In this document: positions 42,801-51,738 of the stretch, piece after piece
Position numbering within the stretch: the stretch's first letter is position 1
How the letters are laid out: every line of letters begins with the position of its first letter
From: Cohnella phaseoli
GTDB taxonomy: Bacteria; Bacillota; Bacilli; Paenibacillales; Paenibacillaceae
Length of the DNA stretch: 64,000 nucleotides
Assembly (NCBI RefSeq): GCF_003386235.1
Contig: NZ_QRDZ01000003.1
Coordinates: 310,001 to 374,000 of the forward strand
Reading direction: 5' to 3'
The notes under the pieces: model-generated
Database searches by the model: none
Told to the model about the DNA's origin: nothing
The model's input: only the letters and a program-made list of their open reading frames with translations
Translations under genes and position numbers: made by a program

Positions 42801-43330
42801 CTTATACCTTGTACCATTATTATGAAGCAGAACAGGGGCCATTTCGAAACCTCTCTAGTTTATCGATTGAGGAAGCTAGCAAGGTATCTGAACAAATAAG
42901 ACTTGAAGGTAGGTCTTTTGCAAGCCAACGATCAGAAGAATATATGACGATTAGAAGAGGATTGGAGGAAATCGCCCGAAACCAGTTTATTAATAAAGGC
43001 GGTAAGCCGAAAAATCGATTCCCTCATTATATGACTTTAGGGGAATGCAGATGGTTAGAGTCATGGTATAAGAACCCGAAAATGATTGCTATCGACTGGA
43101 ATGAGTTTTTAGAAGACTCAATTAGTTTCACGTATGGTGATCTGTTTCCGACTATGAGATATCCAGATAATAAACCTTATCGGAGGAAGATCTTCACCAA
43201 AGCGGAAATCGTTACGTTAATAGCAGAATGGGGTTTGCCCCAGGAGTGGAACAAGGATGGAGAAAAAGGGCCGGAAAGGTATATTGAAGTTCAGATCTGG
43301 GACGAAGAAACAATTAATAGATTTTGGTGA
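42797..43330 (+). CDS. Hypothetical protein with a Bacillales-type conserved pattern
   Basis: The 177-residue soluble protein contains PHYMTLGECRWLESWY, ISFTYGDLFPTM and GPERYIEVQIWD, which look like strongly conserved blocks. I cannot name the family or assign a function. It is translationally coupled to the preceding small protein. Confidence 0.6.
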   Translation: MTYTLYHYYEAEQGPFRNLSSLSIEEASKVSEQIRLEGRSFASQRSEEYMTIRRGLEEIARNQFINKGGKPKNRFPHYMTLGECRWLESWYKNPKMIAIDWNEFLEDSISFTYGDLFPTMRYPDNKPYRRKIFTKAEIVTLIAEWGLPQEWNKDGEKGPERYIEVQIWDEETINRFW

Positions 43331-43366
43331 GCCAGTGCAAATCTAGATTAAAGGAGCTTTGTTTTT

Positions 43367-44344
43367 GTGCCAACTAAATCACCAGATCAAATATTATACG
43401 AGATTGCCGAGGAACTTAAACTTTATTATGGGCTAATCGTCAAAAATGCTGAAGCTAATGACTTTGGATTCGCAAATCTGAAATGGAAGATTGATACGGA
43501 TGCAGGTATATTCTTTGTAAAGCAATATAATTCAGAGAGATATACAGATGAATTATTAAGTCATGTCGAAGTGGCTCTAGGTCTACAAGACAGATTAAAC
43601 AAGGAAGCAGGCATTCCTTGCCCAACGATACTCCCCCATAAAGGTTCGTATATTCAACGAACATCGTCCGGCGAACGATTCATGTTAACCGAATTTTGTC
43701 ATGGCCATATGGTCGGCCCTGGTGAAGTGAATAAAGATCAGATGTATCATTTGGGCCAAGTGACTGGAAGGATGCACAGGTGGTTAAATGAGCATGCTCC
43801 ACTGTCCTTGCATTTGCATTGGGTACCGGCTTCAAAGGAAAAGATGTTAACGCAATGGTTGACGAATTGGCATCAAGCGCATAGTGCTGGATCAGATAAA
43901 TATATTGCAGCTCTTGAGCTTCAAAGAAAAATTGCGGAAAAAATAGATCTGGAAATGTTTCAATCTTGCGAGGAGGGCTGGGTTCACTGGGATCTCTTCG
44001 TAGACAATATATTGTTTCATTCCAATTATGTTTCTGCGATTTTAGATTTTGACCGAATGCATTTTATCTATCCTGAATTCGACATATCGCGAGCAATATT
44101 GTCAGGGACCATTTTGAATAATAAGATCAATTTGGAGTCGGCAAAGGCGTTTATTAATGGGTATCGTGAAAGTGCTCCGCTACCTGTATTAAAGCTAGTT
44201 CGGTCAATCAAGTTAACTTGGTGGAAAGAATCGGCTTGGTTAAATATTAAATCTGAAGAGTTCAGAACTTTAAGGAGATTTGCGGAGGAGTTAATGTGGG
44301 TAGGTAGCCATTGGTCAATGCTAGAGGATATATTTAATGATTGA
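43367..44344 (+). CDS. Phosphotransferase (APH/homoserine-kinase-like) family protein
   Basis: The 325-residue protein has the choline/aminoglycoside kinase fold. The nucleotide-binding N-lobe includes IFFVKQYN, and the catalytic loop HWDLFVDNILF near residue 207 and AILDFDRM near 225 give the Brenner motif and Mg-binding Asp. The substrate is unknown; such enzymes act on spore-coat, antibiotic or small-alcohol substrates. GTG 43367 follows AAGGAG at ten bases. Confidence 0.8.
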   Translation: MPTKSPDQILYEIAEELKLYYGLIVKNAEANDFGFANLKWKIDTDAGIFFVKQYNSERYTDELLSHVEVALGLQDRLNKEAGIPCPTILPHKGSYIQRTSSGERFMLTEFCHGHMVGPGEVNKDQMYHLGQVTGRMHRWLNEHAPLSLHLHWVPASKEKMLTQWLTNWHQAHSAGSDKYIAALELQRKIAEKIDLEMFQSCEEGWVHWDLFVDNILFHSNYVSAILDFDRMHFIYPEFDISRAILSGTILNNKINLESAKAFINGYRESAPLPVLKLVRSIKLTWWKESAWLNIKSEEFRTLRRFAEELMWVGSHWSMLEDIFND

Positions 44345-44367
44345 TTTAAAGAAAGAAGGGTATAGCT

Positions 44368-44397
44368 ATGACATTATTACATATAAAAACGCTTTGA
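44368..44397 (+). pseudogene. Orphan translation start (9-codon remnant)
   Basis: AAGAAGGG is followed by ATG and eight further codons (MTLLHIKTL), then TGA. This resembles a truncated gene start. No homology can be judged from nine residues. Confidence 0.3.
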
Positions 44398-44474
44398 AAG
44401 TTAATTAGCGGGTAGTCTGCTTCATCGATTGGAGATTCTCTATAAATAAAATTTAACGAATTCGGTGATACCTA

Positions 44475-44825
44475 ATGCCACCTAAGTCGGCACTTATCGA
44501 AAATGAAATTACGATTAAGTCTGTTCGCTGCTACTATAGATGGGTTTTCTCATATGGCGATTATTATTGTTTTATTAAAGAATATGATGATAAAGGTAAT
44601 TTCAAACCGTATTTTGAAGATATACTTCACTTCGGACAACGAAATTCAGATCTTAAAAAATTTTATTATTTTCTTAAGATATTCAATAAAGATAAGGCAG
44701 AACTGATTAGGATACTAGCATCAAACCTATATGGTCAGAAGAATTGGTCAAATAATGATAGAAGACGAAATGGACTTAGTTTTATAAATTTGAAAAGACT
44801 TATGAAAGAAAGAGAAAAGTCGTAA
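44475..44825 (+). CDS. Hypothetical protein
   Basis: The 116-residue Lys- and aromatic-rich protein begins MPPKSALIENEITIKSVRCY. No family is recognised and no membrane segment is present. The ribosome site is weak (GGTGA), and the sequence is very A+T-rich, so expression is less certain than for the neighbours. Confidence 0.45.
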   Translation: MPPKSALIENEITIKSVRCYYRWVFSYGDYYCFIKEYDDKGNFKPYFEDILHFGQRNSDLKKFYYFLKIFNKDKAELIRILASNLYGQKNWSNNDRRRNGLSFINLKRLMKEREKS

Positions 44826-44873
44826 ATAACGCATGGTTATATTATGAATAACTACAAACCCGAAGGAGGCTCA

Positions 44874-44957
44874 ATGAACGATAATGTTCACGAATCATTC
44901 GGAAGACTGGTGCTGTCACTTCCAGCAATGATTGAATCCGTTCGTAAGGGACATTGA
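44874..44957 (+). pseudogene. Short 27-codon remnant with good ribosome site
   Basis: GAAGGAGG leads into ATG 44874 and a 27-residue peptide (MNDNVHESFGRLVL...) that stops at TGA. Another 12-codon start follows at 45009-45047. The 269-base gap between the intact neighbours holds nothing else recognisable and looks like decayed coding sequence. Confidence 0.35.
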
Positions 44958-45094
44958 CGAGTTTTCAGAAACTTCTGTAATTCACTATGAGGGATTAGAG
45001 GGTACACTATGAGTAAGATTCATTTTTCAAGGACAATCTCAGGCTGAGGAGAACGTGGAAGAATCAAGTCACAATATAAGGAAGAGGAAAGTGC

Positions 45095-45730
45095 ATGAGC
45101 GATATCACAACTATTTTTCTCACAAGACACGGTCAAACGGAGTGGAATATTTTAAAAAAATTTCAAGGTCATAATGACTCTGCTCTCACAGAACTGGGGA
45201 TTAAACAAGCAAAGTGGCTGGGGGAAGCTCTTAGGGATGAAAAGATAGATTTGATTTATTCGAGTTCCAGCCTTCGGACCCTTAGAACAGCCGAATTATT
45301 AGCCGAAGGAAGAGACATTCCCATTGAAGCCTGTGATGAGTTGATGGAGCTCAATCTAGGGGTCTGGGAAGGTTTAAACCAAGAGGAAGCAAAGAATTCA
45401 GATCCTCTTCAGTTTTCTAATTTCTGGAATGATCCGAATAGCTTTAAAGTTCAACAAAGCGAAACGTTCCAAGAGGTCTCAAAGCGCGCGGTAAATAAAT
45501 TACAACAAATTATAACCGAAAATTCAGGTAAGTCGATTTTGCTTGTCACTCACACAGTTGTCGTAAAGCTGATCATGGCTTATTTTGAAAAACGCGATTT
45601 AAAAGATCTGTGGAACCCCCCGTATATTCATCCTACCTGTTTATGCAAGATTGAAATTAGCCAAGATCGGCATTCAATTATTCTGCACGGGGATATTACA
45701 CACTATAAGGAAGAGGCGGTTGAGAGTTGA
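45095..45730 (+). CDS. Histidine phosphatase (phosphoglycerate mutase-like) family protein
   Basis: The 211-residue enzyme has the RHG motif (LTRHGQTEWN, near residue 11) with the phospho-accepting His, and the second His in VTHTVVVKL near residue 150. It resembles CobC/PhoE-type broad-specificity phosphatases of Bacillus. AAGAGGAAAG precedes the ATG. A second member of the superfamily lies at 50452. Confidence 0.85.
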   Translation: MSDITTIFLTRHGQTEWNILKKFQGHNDSALTELGIKQAKWLGEALRDEKIDLIYSSSSLRTLRTAELLAEGRDIPIEACDELMELNLGVWEGLNQEEAKNSDPLQFSNFWNDPNSFKVQQSETFQEVSKRAVNKLQQIITENSGKSILLVTHTVVVKLIMAYFEKRDLKDLWNPPYIHPTCLCKIEISQDRHSIILHGDITHYKEEAVES

Positions 45731-45862
45731 AAGCGGAAGTCCAAGAGCATTAAGATGAATGTGGATCGAACCTATAGATAAAAGTTTGTTATCTTCTCGA
45801 TTGGTTTAATTGTTTTCACCTTATTTGGGTATTGTTGTAACATTCGATTGAGGTGATTAAGA

Positions 45863-46659
45863 ATGAGAGCCGACTTTGGTAAAGTGTCTTCCGATTATGC
45901 AAAATATCGTGATCGTCTGCCTGCAATCCTATTGAACAATTAGCTAACAAAGGATTCCGCTTCAAAGATCAGGACGTGATTGACCTTGGCTCGGGCAGTG
46001 GCATTTTCAGTAGAGATTTGAATAAGCACGGTGCCCGCGTCATCGGTATCGAGCCTTCAGATGAATTGATTAAAGAAGCAGTGAGGATTGATCAATCCTT
46101 AGGAATAAATAATATTAGCTATGTTCGAGCTCAAGCTGAAGATTTTACACTTTCGAGAACATATCCGATGTTCACAGCGGTTAGAGCGTGGCATTGGTTT
46201 CAGCGCATCAATGTTATTGAGAATATAAAAAGGTATTTGGAACCGCATGGGCATCTAATAGTCATTAACTCTGTTTTCAAACCGGATTCCGATATTGCTC
46301 AAAAAACATTTGAAGTGTTAATCAACAACGGCATCGAACTTAAGCCAGCTGGCTCCAACGCGGAGACTAAAGAGAGAAGAAACGGGTTTCCGGTGAACTG
46401 GTTTGACGAGTGGCAGAACCATTCGTTCCATGTAGTAGGCGAATGGCAGCAAGATTACGAAGGCAAGTATTCTCACGAGGAATGGTGCGGGAAAATGAGA
46501 TCCGTATCATGGTTAACAAACATAGATGAGAGCAAACGAATGAAGGTAATCAGAGAATTATTAAATAAATTATGTGATGACCATGAAATACTGAATGTTC
46601 CTCATCAATTTTCAATCGTGATTCTAAAATATGCTCTGCAGGACAAAACGGAGAGATAA
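45863..46659 (+). pseudogene. SAM-dependent methyltransferase, frameshifted
   Basis: GAGGTGATT leads into ATG 45863 and MRADFGKVSSDYAKYRDRLP, the usual start of a UbiE/class I methyltransferase. The frame ends at TAG near 45940, and the next frame continues with EQLANKGFRFKDQDVIDLGSGSG (motif I) to 46659. Adding one T near 45928 restores a continuous protein of about 265 residues. A shorter product from GTG 45976 would lack the N-terminal lid. This is either a true single-base deletion or a sequencing error. Confidence 0.75.
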
Positions 46660-46661
46660 AT

Positions 46662-47087
46662 ATGTCATTGAAGATTTCCAATAATATAACTGAATCAAAT
46701 AAGGATTACGTCAGAAATAAGATGATAGAGTTTAATTTAATGCACTTCCCTGACGAGCTTAAAGGTCGATATCAAGAGTTAAATTTGCATTTAGTGAATG
46801 AGGATGGAGAAATATTGGGCGGTATCGTAGGGGAGTTTTGTTGGAATTGGCTGGAGGTTCAATATTTATTTGTTGATCCGGCGCATCGGAAATCAGGAAA
46901 TGGAAAATCGCTTCTCAGGGAAGCCGAGAAAATGGCTCGAGATAAAAAGTGCGATTTTATTAAGCTGGATACATTAAGTTTTCAAGCATTGGATTTTTAT
47001 CTCAAAGAAGGTTTTCAGATCTATGGAACAATTGAGAATGCCGGAGGGTATACTCACTATTATTTAAAGAAAGATCTATTGAACTGA
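46662..47087 (+). CDS. GNAT family N-acetyltransferase
   Basis: The 141-residue protein has the GNAT core: VQYLFVDPAHRKSGNGKSLL holds the acetyl-CoA pyrophosphate loop (Rx2GxG variant) and ALDFYLKEGF is the C-terminal signature. The substrate is unknown. GGAGAGAT overlaps the end of the preceding methyltransferase, suggesting cotranslation. Confidence 0.82.
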   Translation: MSLKISNNITESNKDYVRNKMIEFNLMHFPDELKGRYQELNLHLVNEDGEILGGIVGEFCWNWLEVQYLFVDPAHRKSGNGKSLLREAEKMARDKKCDFIKLDTLSFQALDFYLKEGFQIYGTIENAGGYTHYYLKKDLLN

Positions 47088-47137
47088 ATGAACACTAAAC
47101 AACTCATGAGTGTTCGTCTGCCTTGGAGGGATTTCCT

Positions 47138-48073
47138 TTGAATTCAAAAATAATGAATGGAATAATTGGGCTTTGTATCGGTGATGCACTCGGCGTGCCC
47201 GTAGAATTCAGGTCGCGCGGAGCTCTGTCAGGACACCCCGTCTTAGACATGATCGGCTATGGAACGTACAACCAACCTCCTGGTACTTGGTCTGATGATA
47301 GTTCATTAACTTTTTGTTTAATGGACAGTATAGCCGAATGTAAGCGAATTGATTTGTTTGATATCGCCGACAAATTCAAAAAGTGGTTATGGGAAGGATA
47401 TTGGACGCCGTATGGAGAGGTATTTGATGTCGGTATCGCCACAAAGCAAGCGATTGATAGGCTGAATCACGAGTTGATTAGGCCGGACTTCGCCGGTGGC
47501 CAAGATGAATACAGCAATGGAAATGGATCGTTAATGAGAATTCTGCCTCTAGCCTTTCTGCTGCGAAAAAGCAATGTTGAAGAACGTATTTCAGCGATCA
47601 CGCAGGTTTCGTCCATTACACATCGTCATATGATCTCGATCATTGCATGTGTTATTTATACAGAGGTTGCCATCAACTTAATCGACGGGTTGGATTTGAA
47701 AACCAGCATAAACGAGATGAAGCTAGTTGTTAATAGACATTTTTCCGGCCATAGTGAGATTGTTCAATTCGAAAGAATACTTAATGAAGACCTATCGGAC
47801 ATTAAAGTGAATGATATTCATTCCACAGGATATGTTGTGCACACTTTGGAAGCGAGCTTGTGGAGCTTACTGACGTCGGTCAGCTATAAAGAGGCGGTAT
47901 TAAAGTCCATAAATTTAGGAGAAGATACCGATACAACAGGGGCCGTTACAGGGGGATTGGCGGGTCTGATTTATGGAATAGAGAGTATCCCTGATGAGTG
48001 GGTACAGCAGATTGCGCGAATCGATGAAATAGTTGAATTGTGCAGAAGATTTGAAAACAGTATTAACATTTAA
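47138..48073 (+). CDS. ADP-ribosylglycohydrolase family protein
   Basis: The 311-residue protein carries the dinuclear Mg motifs of the family: GDALGVPVEF near residue 14, TWSDDSSLTF near 50, NGSLMRILPL near 130, SITHRH near 160 and GEDTDTTGAVTGGLAG near 265. Such enzymes remove ADP-ribose from proteins or small molecules. Start TTG 47138 follows TTGGAGGG at seven bases. No ADP-ribosyltransferase is seen nearby. Confidence 0.9.
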   Translation: MNSKIMNGIIGLCIGDALGVPVEFRSRGALSGHPVLDMIGYGTYNQPPGTWSDDSSLTFCLMDSIAECKRIDLFDIADKFKKWLWEGYWTPYGEVFDVGIATKQAIDRLNHELIRPDFAGGQDEYSNGNGSLMRILPLAFLLRKSNVEERISAITQVSSITHRHMISIIACVIYTEVAINLIDGLDLKTSINEMKLVVNRHFSGHSEIVQFERILNEDLSDIKVNDIHSTGYVVHTLEASLWSLLTSVSYKEAVLKSINLGEDTDTTGAVTGGLAGLIYGIESIPDEWVQQIARIDEIVELCRRFENSINI

Positions 48074-48147
48074 ATTTGAGAAAAATTTAGTATTCAGACA
48101 ACCATCTTTATCTTATAGTTGAACTATTAAATTACGGAGGGATGAAA

Positions 48148-48471
48148 GTGCTAGATGCTTTTACAAAAAAGAGAATAGAAAAAGTACTGCAAAATTATAT
48201 AGATAAAAAAATCCCGAAACATCTCAAAAATGAAGTTCAGATTCATTATAAATTTAGGGGCAAAACCGTCACGTTAAGCCAGGAGAGACCAGGGTATATG
48301 GGGAGGCGATTTGTATACCCAATTGCTCAACTCAGAAATGAAGAAGCATTGTGGAAGGTATATTGGCAAGATAGTAAAAATAGATGGCATTTTGTCGATG
48401 ATATTGAGCCGGATACGGACTTCGAAAAGCAATTAAAGGAAATTGATGAAAATGATATTTTTTGGGCCTAG
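48148..48471 (+). CDS. DUF3024 family protein
   Basis: The 107-residue protein matches the DUF3024 pattern, with IHYKFRGKTVTLSQERPG, a PIAQLR block and WKVYWQDSKNRWHFV. Function is unknown. GTG 48148 is six bases after GGAGGG, whereas ATG 48142 directly abuts it. Confidence 0.65.
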   Translation: MLDAFTKKRIEKVLQNYIDKKIPKHLKNEVQIHYKFRGKTVTLSQERPGYMGRRFVYPIAQLRNEEALWKVYWQDSKNRWHFVDDIEPDTDFEKQLKEIDENDIFWA

Positions 48472-48719
48472 GCGAGGATGGCAATGGCTTCTCATCACAT
48501 GAAACGGGTCAGTACATAGGAAGCTCAGGAGCGGCAGTACCATAGCAGCCTATAAGGTTTGTCTAATCGTATGATTCAGATGAGTATCTATTATTCGTCT
48601 AATTATACGATTTTTCGTTTATAAGGAGAGCGCATTTTGAAAACATGGGTTATAATACCAAATAAAAGCTTGTGAACTAACGGCCATTAAGAGATTTTTG
48701 CAAAGCGAGGAACAGCTAG

Positions 48720-49204
48720 ATGGTTAAAAATTTATTGATAGAAACGAAACGATTGATTATTCGCCCCTATAATGCAAATGATTTAGAACCTTCGTATCGG
48801 TTAATGCAGGACAAAGAGCTTTATCAATTTCTTGAATTCGATGATTCGATGTTCTTTCCTATGAGGAATATCAAGGCCTTTTTCAATGGCTGATGGAGAG
48901 TTACGAGGTAAGCTATGAAGGCGAATTTAAGTATTCATTTGCGATTATTTTGAAGGAAACGAATCAGGTTATCGGCTGGTGCGGGATTGGCACCCTTGAT
49001 CTTAGTAAATCAGACAAGGAAGTGTATTACCTGATTGGACGGGATCATTGGGGTAAAGGGTATGCCTTCGAGGCCATGAAATCGTTTATCGCCTCGAAGA
49101 GGATCATTGAAAAACTAGGTTTTCGCTTCGAACATATTCTAAAGGATTTACCTCAAGAATTCAGTCATTGTAATGGCGAATGGTTTTACTCCATAGCAAG
49201 ATAG
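48720..49204 (+). pseudogene. GNAT acetyltransferase (RimJ/RimL type), frameshifted and internally deleted
   Basis: ATG 48720 starts a RimJ/RimL-type protein (NLLIETKRLIIRPYNANDLE), which hits TGA near 48890. The next frame continues YEEYQGLFQWLMESYEVSY to 49204. One added base near 48858 restores the frame. A second defect lies further on: AFEAMKSFI runs straight into ASKRIIEKLGF, so about 20-25 residues normally present between these motifs are gone. The gene is therefore dead rather than mis-sequenced. Confidence 0.8.
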
Positions 49205-49207
49205 GAG

Positions 49208-49306
49208 ATGTCCATTGTTCGGCAGGAGATCTGCTTGCCAAATGGTAAAATAATCAGTACCTTTATCCGGTCTAACCCGCAGGATTTTGTAACGATTGTA
49301 GAATGA
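49208..49306 (+). pseudogene. N-terminal fragment of a Nudix-type gene
   Basis: ATG 49208 opens a 32-codon frame whose peptide (VRQEICLPNGKIISTFIRSN, PQDFVTIVE) resembles the first strands of ADP-ribose-pyrophosphatase-type Nudix proteins. It stops at TGA 49304 before any Nudix box. Confidence 0.4.
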
Positions 49307-49377
49307 GGTGTTCTGTGGGGAGGACCTGTTGAAGCAGGGGGTTTTTGATTTTGACGGGAAGTTTGGAGGCTAAATCA

Positions 49378-49899
49378 ATGGAGAATATTTATTTGTCGAG
49401 ACCTTCAATAAATTTGAAGGATGAATATTTGGATTTCTATCAAGAATGGATAGATAGCGGGGAAGATATAGTTCCATGGGTCGTGAGCAGAGACCCTTCA
49501 GATTTTGAGCAGATGATCAGATGGCTTGAAGATCATGAGAACGGAGTGAACCTGCAGGAGGGCTGGGTTCCCGATTCAACCTTCTGGTTGGTTGCTGACG
49601 ATCACAGGATCGTAGGAGCAGTAAATATTAGGCATAAATTGACTAAATTTTTAATGGATAGGGGCGGACATATCGGTTACGGAATACGACCGTCTGAACG
49701 AAGAAAAGGCTACGCGACGCAGTTGCTAAAATTAGCGTTAGTAGAAGCTAAGCAGTTAGGAATAAATCAAGCATTAGTGGTTTGTGATAAGGGTAACATT
49801 GCATCCGAAAGAACGATTATCCGAAATGGCGGTACTTCCGACGTTGATTTTCTTGAAGAGGACGGCAATGTAATTAAGCGGTACTGGATTAGACTTTAA
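49378..49899 (+). CDS. GNAT family N-acetyltransferase
   Basis: The 173-residue protein has the GNAT motif A in GGHIGYGIRPSERRKGYATQ with the Arg-Lys-Gly-Tyr-Ala loop near residue 113, and NIASERTIIRNGG at motif B. It resembles YhdJ/YjdJ-like acetyltransferases of unknown substrate. GGAGG at 49365-49369 sets ATG 49378; a longer frame to 49345 is rejected. Confidence 0.82.
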   Translation: MENIYLSRPSINLKDEYLDFYQEWIDSGEDIVPWVVSRDPSDFEQMIRWLEDHENGVNLQEGWVPDSTFWLVADDHRIVGAVNIRHKLTKFLMDRGGHIGYGIRPSERRKGYATQLLKLALVEAKQLGINQALVVCDKGNIASERTIIRNGGTSDVDFLEEDGNVIKRYWIRL

Positions 49900-49927
49900 G
49901 AACAATATAGCTAAAATAGGGAGCCAT

Positions 49928-50353
49928 ATGCAGATGCCCATCACAATTAGATTTGGAGATATTAATGATTTGAAGGATGTAAGCAATGGGGATCAACATG
50001 TTCCAGCTCATATATTATTGTGGAAATTACAAAATCAAGAGATCATTATAGCCACTGATAAGGCTGACTTGGTTGGATACCTCAGACTAGAGTATTTGTG
50101 GTCTAAGTATCCTTATATTGGACTTATTATTGTTCGGCCTGACTACAGAGGCAACGGCTTGGGAAAAGGGCTTCTAGAGTTTGCTCAAGCGCACTTAAGG
50201 AAAAAAGGGATGAAGAAAATATACAGCTCTTCTCAAGCAAATGAGTCTGATCCTCAAAAGTGGCATAGGAAAATGGGGTTTCAGGAATGCGGAATCATAA
50301 ATGGAATCAATGACGGGGATATTGGAGAGTTGTTTTTTGCTAAAGAAATTTAA
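49928..50353 (+). CDS. GNAT family N-acetyltransferase
   Basis: The 141-residue acetyltransferase has YIGLIIVRPDYRGNGLGKGL, the acetyl-CoA binding loop (RGNGLG) near residue 83, and WHRKMGFQECG near the end. AGGGAG is placed well for ATG 49928. The substrate is unknown. Confidence 0.82.
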   Translation: MQMPITIRFGDINDLKDVSNGDQHVPAHILLWKLQNQEIIIATDKADLVGYLRLEYLWSKYPYIGLIIVRPDYRGNGLGKGLLEFAQAHLRKKGMKKIYSSSQANESDPQKWHRKMGFQECGIINGINDGDIGELFFAKEI

Positions 50354-50396
50354 GGACATACCCAATTTAAAGCTTCGATATTAAAGCGTAGATAGA

Positions 50397-50450
50397 ATGG
50401 CATTCATTGAACTGAATGAAGTCATAGATAAACTGAAACAAAAGTGGTGA
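50397..50450 (+). pseudogene. Short 17-codon remnant
   Basis: ATG 50397 encodes MAFIELNEVIDKLKQKW and stops one base before the next gene's TTG. No clear ribosome site precedes it. It could be the 3' end of a lost gene. Confidence 0.25.
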
Positions 50451-50451
50451 C

Positions 50452-51018
50452 TTGGCCGTAGTGGAAACAATACTGTATTTTGTCAGACATGCAGAGTCTG
50501 TTTACGAAGAAGGTAGAGAAAGAACTAGAGGTTTATCTGAACAAGGAATGAAGGATGCACGGAAGGTTAGTGATATTTTAAGGTCCCAAAACATCGACAT
50601 ATTTGTCTCAAGTCCATATGAGAGAGCGATAGAGACGATTCGTTTATTGGCGGAAGAACAATGTAGAGAGATACATTTAGAGGAGGATTTGCGGGAAAGA
50701 ACAATCGGCGACTTTGCTCCAGCATCATTTTGGGAGGCAAAACGTGTTGTATACGAAGACTTTAACGAATCTTATCCAGGCGGAGAGTCAAGTGAGGCTG
50801 CACAGAAGAGAGCGATGGAGGTCATAACAAGGCATATTGAAATCTCTAGAGGCAAGAAAATTGCAATTGGAACACACGGCGACATTATGACACTGATGTT
50901 GAATTACTTTGATCAACGATACGGGTATGCTTTTTGGAAATCGATGACAATGCCTGATATTTACAAGGTGAGAGTTGAAGGGAAAAGACTCATTGAAGTA
51001 AAGAGAATGTGGATGTAG
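50452..51018 (+). CDS. Histidine phosphatase family protein
   Basis: The 188-residue protein has YFVRHAESVY (RHA variant of the RHG motif) near residue 12, the second-half ISVSSPYERAIETI-type helix and GTHGDIMTLML with the second catalytic His near residue 142. Start TTG 50452 or GTG 50461 follows AAAGTGGTGA. It is a paralogue at superfamily level of the gene at 45095. Confidence 0.82.
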   Translation: MAVVETILYFVRHAESVYEEGRERTRGLSEQGMKDARKVSDILRSQNIDIFVSSPYERAIETIRLLAEEQCREIHLEEDLRERTIGDFAPASFWEAKRVVYEDFNESYPGGESSEAAQKRAMEVITRHIEISRGKKIAIGTHGDIMTLMLNYFDQRYGYAFWKSMTMPDIYKVRVEGKRLIEVKRMWM

Positions 51019-51103
51019 CTTGGAGGCCGTCTCATGAATAGTGAACGAATTTATATATCCATTGGGCAACTGTAGGGGATGGATATATTTGAGGGGAGAG
51101 CAA

Positions 51104-51685
51104 ATGAATAAAAAGCTAAAAAGTTTGAGTTCACTTTTACTCTTAGTATGCATTGTTGCTCTGATCGTCTTATGGCAAGTTGGACTACTTGGATTATGGA
51201 AAGACGGAATCGCATATATTGCAAATAATACAGAAAAGTATAGTGATAGAGAGGGTCACAAAATACAAGGTCGTCACTCTTTATCTATTGATCTTTCAGA
51301 TTTGAATAGCAATAGGGGCAAAGAGCTTTATAATGACGGTACTCATAAAATTGTAGTTGCTTCCGTTGAGAAAACAATAAATGACAGTATAACGATTAGT
51401 TTCAGATCGATGGGGCATTATTCCCTCAATGGGGCAACGCTAATTTCTGGAGTGCGACATTATACAGTGAATAACATTTCATTTGCCAGTGAAATGTCTG
51501 CGATAATGACTGCAGAGGACGATTCTACAAATTACTCGGTATCGGGAACTGGAATGAGCGGATTGAACTATAGAGATGGAGATGATTTCTCTTTCTCCAT
51601 CTATCCTTTAAAAACTTCAGATGGAGCGGGAAAACTACAAATTACATTAACGAATCTGTATTTGAACGCTTGGAATAAGAAATGA
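51104..51685 (+). CDS. Membrane-anchored extracytoplasmic protein, unknown function
   Basis: The 193-residue protein has one N-terminal membrane helix (about residues 8-28) and a soluble Ser/Asn-rich beta domain outside the membrane. No family is recognised. ATG 51104 follows GAGGGGAGAG; the frame to 51041 lacks a ribosome site. Confidence 0.6.
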   Translation: MNKKLKSLSSLLLLVCIVALIVLWQVGLLGLWKDGIAYIANNTEKYSDREGHKIQGRHSLSIDLSDLNSNRGKELYNDGTHKIVVASVEKTINDSITISFRSMGHYSLNGATLISGVRHYTVNNISFASEMSAIMTAEDDSTNYSVSGTGMSGLNYRDGDDFSFSIYPLKTSDGAGKLQITLTNLYLNAWNKK

Positions 51686-51738
51686 AGGATGGGTAAGGAA
51701 AGGCCGGAATAGAAGGAATCAATTTTGGAGGTTGACCG

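Noticed and set aside
48560..48620. Imperfect GTCTAAT-type direct repeats in the gap before the GNAT pseudogene
   Set aside because: Two short A+T-rich copies of 13/16 identity can arise by chance in this region; no feature is tied to them.
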